Of a stretch of 64,000 bases of DNA, positions 60,502-64,000 are shown one piece after another. The first letter of the stretch is position 1. The number at the start of each line of letters is the position of its first letter. This DNA comes from UBA9676 sp963741615 (GTDB taxonomy: Bacteria; Actinomycetota; Actinomycetes; Streptosporangiales; Streptosporangiaceae), in NCBI GenBank assembly GCA_963741615.1, contig CAVUIU010000018.1, forward strand, positions 1 to 64,000, in the 5' to 3' direction. The position numbers and the translations under genes are program-made. The notes under the pieces were generated by a model. The model made no database searches. It saw nothing but the letters and a program-made list of their open reading frames with translations, and was not told where the DNA came from.

Positions 60502-61197
60502 TCAGGTGCCTTCGCCGGTGCGTTCCAGGATCCGCAGCGAGCCTTGCACGGCAACCTCGGTGAAGGCGCCGGAGGCCAGTGCCCGCAGGTAGATGTGATA
60601 GGGGGCCTGGCCGCCATCGGCCGGATCGGGGAAGACGTCGTGGATGGCAAGCGCGCCGCCGGGGGCAACCCAGCGCGCCCAGCTCTCGTAGTCGGCCCCG
60701 GCGGCCGCCTCGGTATGCCCGCCGTCGATGAACAGCAGCCCGAGCGGTGTCCGCCACAACCGCGCCACCTGTGCGGACCGGCCGACGATGACCACCACGT
60801 CCGCTTCCAGGCCGGCCTGGTCGAGGCTGGCCCGCAGGTGCGGCAGCGTGTCAAGCCGCCCGGTGCGGGGGTCCACGAGGCCCGGATCGTGGTACTCCCA
60901 GCCCGGCTGGTTCTCCTCCGACCCGTGGTGATGGTCCACCGTGATCACCACCTGGCCGGTCTGGCGGGCGGCCGCGGCCAGGTAGATGGTGGACTTCCCG
61001 CAGTAGCTGCCGATCTCGAGCACCGGCCCGGCCGGAGCGTAAGCCGCCGCCGCCCGGTACAGCGCGAGTCCTTCCGCGGGTGGCATGAACCCGGTGGCCG
61101 CTTCGGCGGCGCGCCGCAGCGGGCCCGGCATGGGTACGTCCCCGGCCGGGCGGGCCGCCGCGGCCCGGCCATCCCGGCTGCGGGTGCCGTCAGTCAT
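60502..61197 (-). CDS. Class I SAM methyltransferase (Methyltransf_24/CmcI-like)
   Basis: 231 residues: GPVLEIGSYCGKSTIYLAAA (motif I), VVITVDHHHGSEENQPGWEY, ADVVVIVGRSAQVA, LGLLFIDGGHTEAAAGADYE and WVAPGGALAIHDVF, as in CmcI and rhamnosyl O-methyltransferases that act on sugars or hydroxylated small molecules. Together with the GT4 and the first methyltransferase this suggests a methylated glycoside. It converges on the toroid gene (27 bp) and diverges from the ferredoxin gene (50 bp). ATG 61197 is chosen over 61221 on similarity; an SD is not clear for either. Confidence 0.85.
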   Translation of the reverse strand: MTDGTRSRDGRAAAARPAGDVPMPGPLRRAAEAATGFMPPAEGLALYRAAAAYAPAGPVLEIGSYCGKSTIYLAAAARQTGQVVITVDHHHGSEENQPGWEYHDPGLVDPRTGRLDTLPHLRASLDQAGLEADVVVIVGRSAQVARLWRTPLGLLFIDGGHTEAAAGADYESWARWVAPGGALAIHDVFPDPADGGQAPYHIYLRALASGAFTEVAVQGSLRILERTGEGT

Positions 61198-61235
61198 GGC
61201 CCGGTCCGCCGGTCGTGGCATGCCGGGCGCCGGGG

Positions 61236-61248
61236 GACAATGCTGCGA
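61236..61248 (+). promoter_or_regulatory. -10-like hexamer, leaderless ferredoxin gene
   Basis: GACAAT (61236-61241) ends six bases before ATG 61248; no SD. Confidence 0.5.
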
Positions 61249-61439
61249 TGAGGGTCACGGTAGACCGCGATCTCTGCGAGGCCAACGCCGTGTGCGCCGG
61301 GATCATGCCGGAGATCTTCGACGTCGACGACGAAGACATCCTGCACATCGCCGCGGGCGAGGTGCCGCCGGGGCTCGCGGACGGGGTCCGGCGGGCGGTG
61401 CAGTCCTGCCCGAAGACGGCCCTGCGCCTCGAGGAGTGA
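61248..61439 (+). CDS. [3Fe-4S]-type ferredoxin
   Basis: 63 residues. MRVTVDRDLCEANAVCAGIM, EIFDVDDED and AVQSCPKTALRLEE. Three cysteines (CX5C ... CP) with no fourth in the usual place fit a single [3Fe-4S] cluster, as in ferredoxins that feed actinobacterial cytochromes P450. No P450 or reductase gene lies nearby, so the partner is elsewhere or is one of the enzymes of this cluster. Confidence 0.9.
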   Translation: MRVTVDRDLCEANAVCAGIMPEIFDVDDEDILHIAAGEVPPGLADGVRRAVQSCPKTALRLEE

Positions 61440-61502
61440 CCAGCGCGGCCGGAGCCGGGGGTGAGTGGAGCCGGCGCGCGGCGTGAGCCGCCGCCGGATG
61501 GG

Positions 61503-61862
61503 TCACCTGGGCGCCGGCGGCTGCTGGAGCTCGACCCGGTTGCCGGACGGGTCGTCAACAAATGCCTGCCGGCCCGGGCCGACCGGCACTGGATCGGTGA
61601 CGGCGACACCCAGCCCGCGCAGCTCCGCCACCGTGGCGTCCAGATCGGCCACGGCCAGGGCGAAGTGCTGCCCGAAGGGCGGCGGCACGTCGGCCTCGAT
61701 GAGGTGCACCTGCTGGCTCCCGGCGTCGAGCCAGGCCCCGCCGAAGCTGAAATCGGGCCGGTCGGCGCGCTCGGTCAGGCCGAGTACCCGGGTGTAGAAG
61801 TCGCGTGCGGCGTCAACGTCGCTGACGTTGATCGAGACGTGGTGGAGCCCATCCGGTCGCAT
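61503..61862 (-). CDS. VOC-family (glyoxalase-like) protein
   Basis: 119 residues: GLHHVSINVSDVDAARDFYT, VLGLTERADRPDF, GSQQVHLIEADVP, HFALAVADLDATVAELRGLG and FVDDPSGNRVELQQP, the two beta-alpha-beta-beta-beta modules with His/Glu metal positions of the family. Reaction unknown. It lies 4 bp after the aminotransferase on the same strand and is probably coexpressed with it. The minus-strand GAGAAT six bases before the ATG might serve as a -10. Confidence 0.87.
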   Translation of the reverse strand: MRPDGLHHVSINVSDVDAARDFYTRVLGLTERADRPDFSFGGAWLDAGSQQVHLIEADVPPPFGQHFALAVADLDATVAELRGLGVAVTDPVPVGPGRQAFVDDPSGNRVELQQPPAPR

Positions 61863-61866
61863 GGCA

Positions 61867-63051
61867 TCATTCTCCCAGCCGAGTCTCCTCGCGGCCAGCC
61901 CGCGCCAGCCGGCTCAGTGCCTCGGCCAGCACCTCCTGCTTCTTGCAGAACGCGAACCGCACCTGCGACCTGCCCGCGTCGGCGTTGTCGTAGAACACCA
62001 GGCTGGGGATGGCCACCACGCCCGCCCGGCGCGGCAGTTCCCGGCAGAACTCCATGCCGTCGGCGTGCCCCAAGGGGCGCACGTCGGTGGTGACGAAATA
62101 GGTCCCAGCGGGCCGATAGACCCCGAAACCCGCCTCGGCCAGGCCCGCGCATACGAAGTCACGCTTGACCCGCAGATCCGCGCTGATAGCGGCGTAGTAG
62201 CCGTCGGGCAGCGCGAGCGCCTGCGCCACCGCGTACTGGAACGGGCCGCCGGTCACGTAGGTGAGGAACTGCTTGACGGTGCGGACCGCCGTCACCAGCT
62301 CCGGGCTCCCGGTGACCCAGCCGACCTTCCAGCCCGTGAAGCCGAACATCTTGGCTGCCGAGCTGATGGTGACGGTGCGCTGCGACATTCCAGGCAGCGA
62401 AACGATGGGCACGTGGCTGCCGTCGTACACCATGTGCTCGTACACCTCGTCCGAGACGACAAGCAGGTCCCGCTCGCAGGCGAGTTCCGCGATGGCGGCG
62501 AGCTCCGCTGGGGTGAACACCGCCCCGGTCGGGTTGTGCGGGGTGTTGAGCAGGATGAGCCGGGTGTGGCTGGTGACAGCGGCGCGCAGCGCGTCGAGGT
62601 CGGGCCGGAAATCGGGCGGCCGGAGGGTGACCGGCACCCGGGTCGCCCCGGCCATCGCGATGCAGGCGGCATAGGAGTCGTAGTAGGGCTCGAAGGCGAT
62701 GGCCTCGTCACCGGGTTCCAGCAGCGCAATGAGGGCCGCCGCGATCGCCTCCGTCGCGCCGGCCGTGACCAGCACCTGTGTGTCGGGGTCGATATCGAGG
62801 CCGTAGAAGCGCTTCTGGTGCGCCGCGACCCCCTGCCGCAACTCCGGGATACCCGGGCCGGGCGGGTACTGGTTGCCACGTCCTTCCATCACTGCCGCGG
62901 CGGCCGCCGCGGCGATCTCGCGTGGCCCGTCGGTGTCCGGGAAACCCTGGCCGAGGTTGACCGAGCCGGTCGTCTCGGCGAGCGCCGACATCTCGGCGAA
63001 GATCGTGGTACCCATCCCGGCGAGCCGGGCGTTCAGCAGTGGTCGTCTCAC
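61867..63051 (-). CDS. PLP aminotransferase, class I/II (DapC/kynurenine aminotransferase-like)
   Basis: 394 residues of the fold-type I aminotransferases: SVNLGQGFPDTDGPREI, QYPPGPGIPELRQGVA, VTAGATEAIAAALIAL, FEPYYDSYAACIAMAG, LILLNTPHNPTGAVF, VVSDEVYEHMVYDG, the PLP lysine in ISSAAKMFGFTGWKVGW and the C-terminal RSQVRFAFCKK, where the Arg binds the substrate carboxylate. Homologues include succinyldiaminopimelate aminotransferase and glutamine/kynurenine/methionine transaminases. The GTG start lacks a clear SD. Divergent from a Nit/omega-amidase gene, which favours a glutamine-transaminase role; not proven. Confidence 0.9.
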   Translation of the reverse strand: MRRPLLNARLAGMGTTIFAEMSALAETTGSVNLGQGFPDTDGPREIAAAAAAAVMEGRGNQYPPGPGIPELRQGVAAHQKRFYGLDIDPDTQVLVTAGATEAIAAALIALLEPGDEAIAFEPYYDSYAACIAMAGATRVPVTLRPPDFRPDLDALRAAVTSHTRLILLNTPHNPTGAVFTPAELAAIAELACERDLLVVSDEVYEHMVYDGSHVPIVSLPGMSQRTVTISSAAKMFGFTGWKVGWVTGSPELVTAVRTVKQFLTYVTGGPFQYAVAQALALPDGYYAAISADLRVKRDFVCAGLAEAGFGVYRPAGTYFVTTDVRPLGHADGMEFCRELPRRAGVVAIPSLVFYDNADAGRSQVRFAFCKKQEVLAEALSRLARAGREETRLGE

Positions 63052-63143
63052 CCCGCCATGACATCACAGGAGGTATCACCCTGCCCGCCCGGCCGACGCC
63101 GGGCGCCAGCCACGTGCCAGCCGACATGGCACGGCTTGCGCCC

Positions 63144-63165
63144 ATGATCACGTCCGATTTGCCCC
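63144..63165. repeat. Sequence related to the 13211 terminator arm
   Basis: ATGATCACGTCCGATTTGCC here resembles ATGATCACGGACGATTGCC at 13211 (a few substitutions plus a one-base gap) but has no matching second arm. It sits in the 193-bp gap between the divergent aminotransferase and nitrilase genes; nothing else is recognisable in that gap except the promoter below. Confidence 0.4.
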
Positions 63166-63232
63166 GGTTTACTTGGGCGCAATGCGTGCTAAGAGGCCCC
63201 GGCCGTTGCGGCCGGCCCCCGGCGGTATCGCT

Positions 63233-63245
63233 TACGCTGCGGGCA
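63233..63245 (+). promoter_or_regulatory. -10-like hexamer, leaderless nitrilase-family gene
   Basis: TACGCT (63233-63238) ends six bases before ATG 63245; no SD. Confidence 0.45.
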
Positions 63246-64000
63246 TGCGCGTCGCACTGTGCCAGTTGCCCGTCAGTCCGGAGCCCGCCGTTAATCTCGG
63301 GCGGGTCGCAGAGGCGGCGGCAGCGGCCGCCCGCCAGGGGGCTGACCTGGCGGTCTTCCCGGAAGCGACCCAGGCGAGGTTCGGCAGCGACCTGCGCGGG
63401 CTGGCCGAACCGCTCGATGGCGAATTCGGCACCGGGCTGGCCGCGGTTGCCCGCGACGCCGGGCTGGCGCTGGTGGCGGGGGTATTTGAGCCGGCGCCAG
63501 AAGGCCGGGTCTACAACACGGCCGTCGCCTACAGCGGCTCGGGTGAGCGGATAGCTGCCTACCGCAAGATCCACTTGTTCGACTCGCTCGGCGAGCGTGA
63601 GTCAGCACTGGTCGCCCCCGGCTCGGAGCCGGTCGTGGTGGACCTGGCCGGTATCCGGACCGGCTTCGCGACCTGCTACGACATCCGCTTTCCCGAACTG
63701 GCCCGGGCCCTGGTGGCACGCGGCGCCGAACTGATCGTGGTGCCTAGTGCCTGGGCGGCCGGGCTGTTCAAGGAGGAGCACTGGGTCACCCTGGTGCGGG
63801 CCCGCGCGATCGAGAACACGGTCTGGGTCGCGGCGGCCGGGCAGGTCCCCGACCCCGCCTCCCCTCCGACCCGCGCACCTACTGGCGTCGGCCGCAGCAT
63901 GCTGGTCGATCCCATGGGGACCGTCCGGGCCGACCTGGGGCCGTGGCCGCAGGTGACCGTGGCCGAACTCGACAGCACCATGACCGCCCGGGTCAGGGCA
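63245..64000 (+). CDS. Carbon-nitrogen hydrolase, Nit/omega-amidase type (partial, runs off the end)
   Basis: 252 codons are visible without a stop; family members have ~260-280 residues, so little is missing. The nitrilase catalytic triad is present: Glu in LAVFPEATQARFG, Lys in AAYRKIHLFDS and Cys in TGFATCYDIRFPELAR. The middle carries LIVVPSAWAAGLFKEEHWVT and RAIENTVWVAAAGQ. It is close to Nit1/Nit2 proteins that hydrolyse 2-oxoglutaramate-like amides or deaminated glutathione. It sits divergently next to a PLP aminotransferase. Confidence 0.9.
   Translation, partial: MRVALCQLPVSPEPAVNLGRVAEAAAAAARQGADLAVFPEATQARFGSDLRGLAEPLDGEFGTGLAAVARDAGLALVAGVFEPAPEGRVYNTAVAYSGSGERIAAYRKIHLFDSLGERESALVAPGSEPVVVDLAGIRTGFATCYDIRFPELARALVARGAELIVVPSAWAAGLFKEEHWVTLVRARAIENTVWVAAAGQVPDPASPPTRAPTGVGRSMLVDPMGTVRADLGPWPQVTVAELDSTMTARVRA

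Overview
The window is a high-GC actinobacterial chromosome segment. The base composition, frequent GTG starts, a BldC-type regulator, the GlgE maltosyltransferase pathway, HutF-type histidine degradation and SAM-methyltransferase/ferredoxin clusters suggest a filamentous actinomycete (Streptomycetales/Streptosporangiales-like). The genus cannot be named from the sequence alone. No rRNA, tRNA, CRISPR array or prophage was seen.

Layout. 1-4.6 kb: nested mobile DNA. An IS256-family element has interrupted a Uma2-like nuclease gene, and a compact Tn554-like element with two tyrosine recombinases is inserted in the IS256 transposase, immediately before its catalytic glutamate codon. 4.9-8.3 kb: guaA and a CNNM/CorC-type CBS membrane protein. 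8.4-13.2 kb: galT-galE-galK operon (Leloir pathway) plus an M20 amidohydrolase. 13.2-17.2 kb: a minus-strand TCA run, citrate synthase-DUF3017-isocitrate dehydrogenase-malate dehydrogenase. 17.6-21.3 kb: an FHA/HTH protein facing a Ser/Thr kinase, a small conserved protein, a crotonase remnant and bldC. 21.4-32.1 kb: glycogen/trehalose metabolism, with glgP divergent from glgE-treS-mak-glgB. 32.1-36.8 kb: TauE/SafE exporter, small membrane protein, NUDIX-NYN fusion, SppA and a flavin reductase. 36.8-38.1 kb: a gene-poor interval carrying two near-identical ~334-bp copies of a structured element, each ending in a strong intrinsic-terminator hairpin. This is the best candidate for an undescribed RNA. 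38.1-50.2 kb: histidine degradation (hutI; then hutU, an M20 hydrolase and hutF) with VOC/AraC genes, a DODA-MarR-glycosyltransferase patch carrying four single-base frameshifts, an iron-type alcohol dehydrogenase and an enolase-superfamily enzyme. 50.4-56.1 kb: a peptide/opine-type ABC importer with fused ATPases. 56.3-64 kb: VIT-family transporter; a GT4-methyltransferase-toroid protein-methyltransferase cluster with a [3Fe-4S] ferredoxin; VOC protein; and an aminotransferase divergent from a Nit/omega-amidase that runs off the window.

The catabolic genes fit together: galactose feeds hexose phosphate, maltose-1-phosphate and trehalose feed glucan, and TCA enzymes sit beside them. Histidine catabolism lies next to a nutrient importer. 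Two patterns run across the window: in-frame short tandem repeats that lengthen linkers in many enzymes, and -10-like hexamers ending exactly six bases before start codons, which suggests leaderless transcription.
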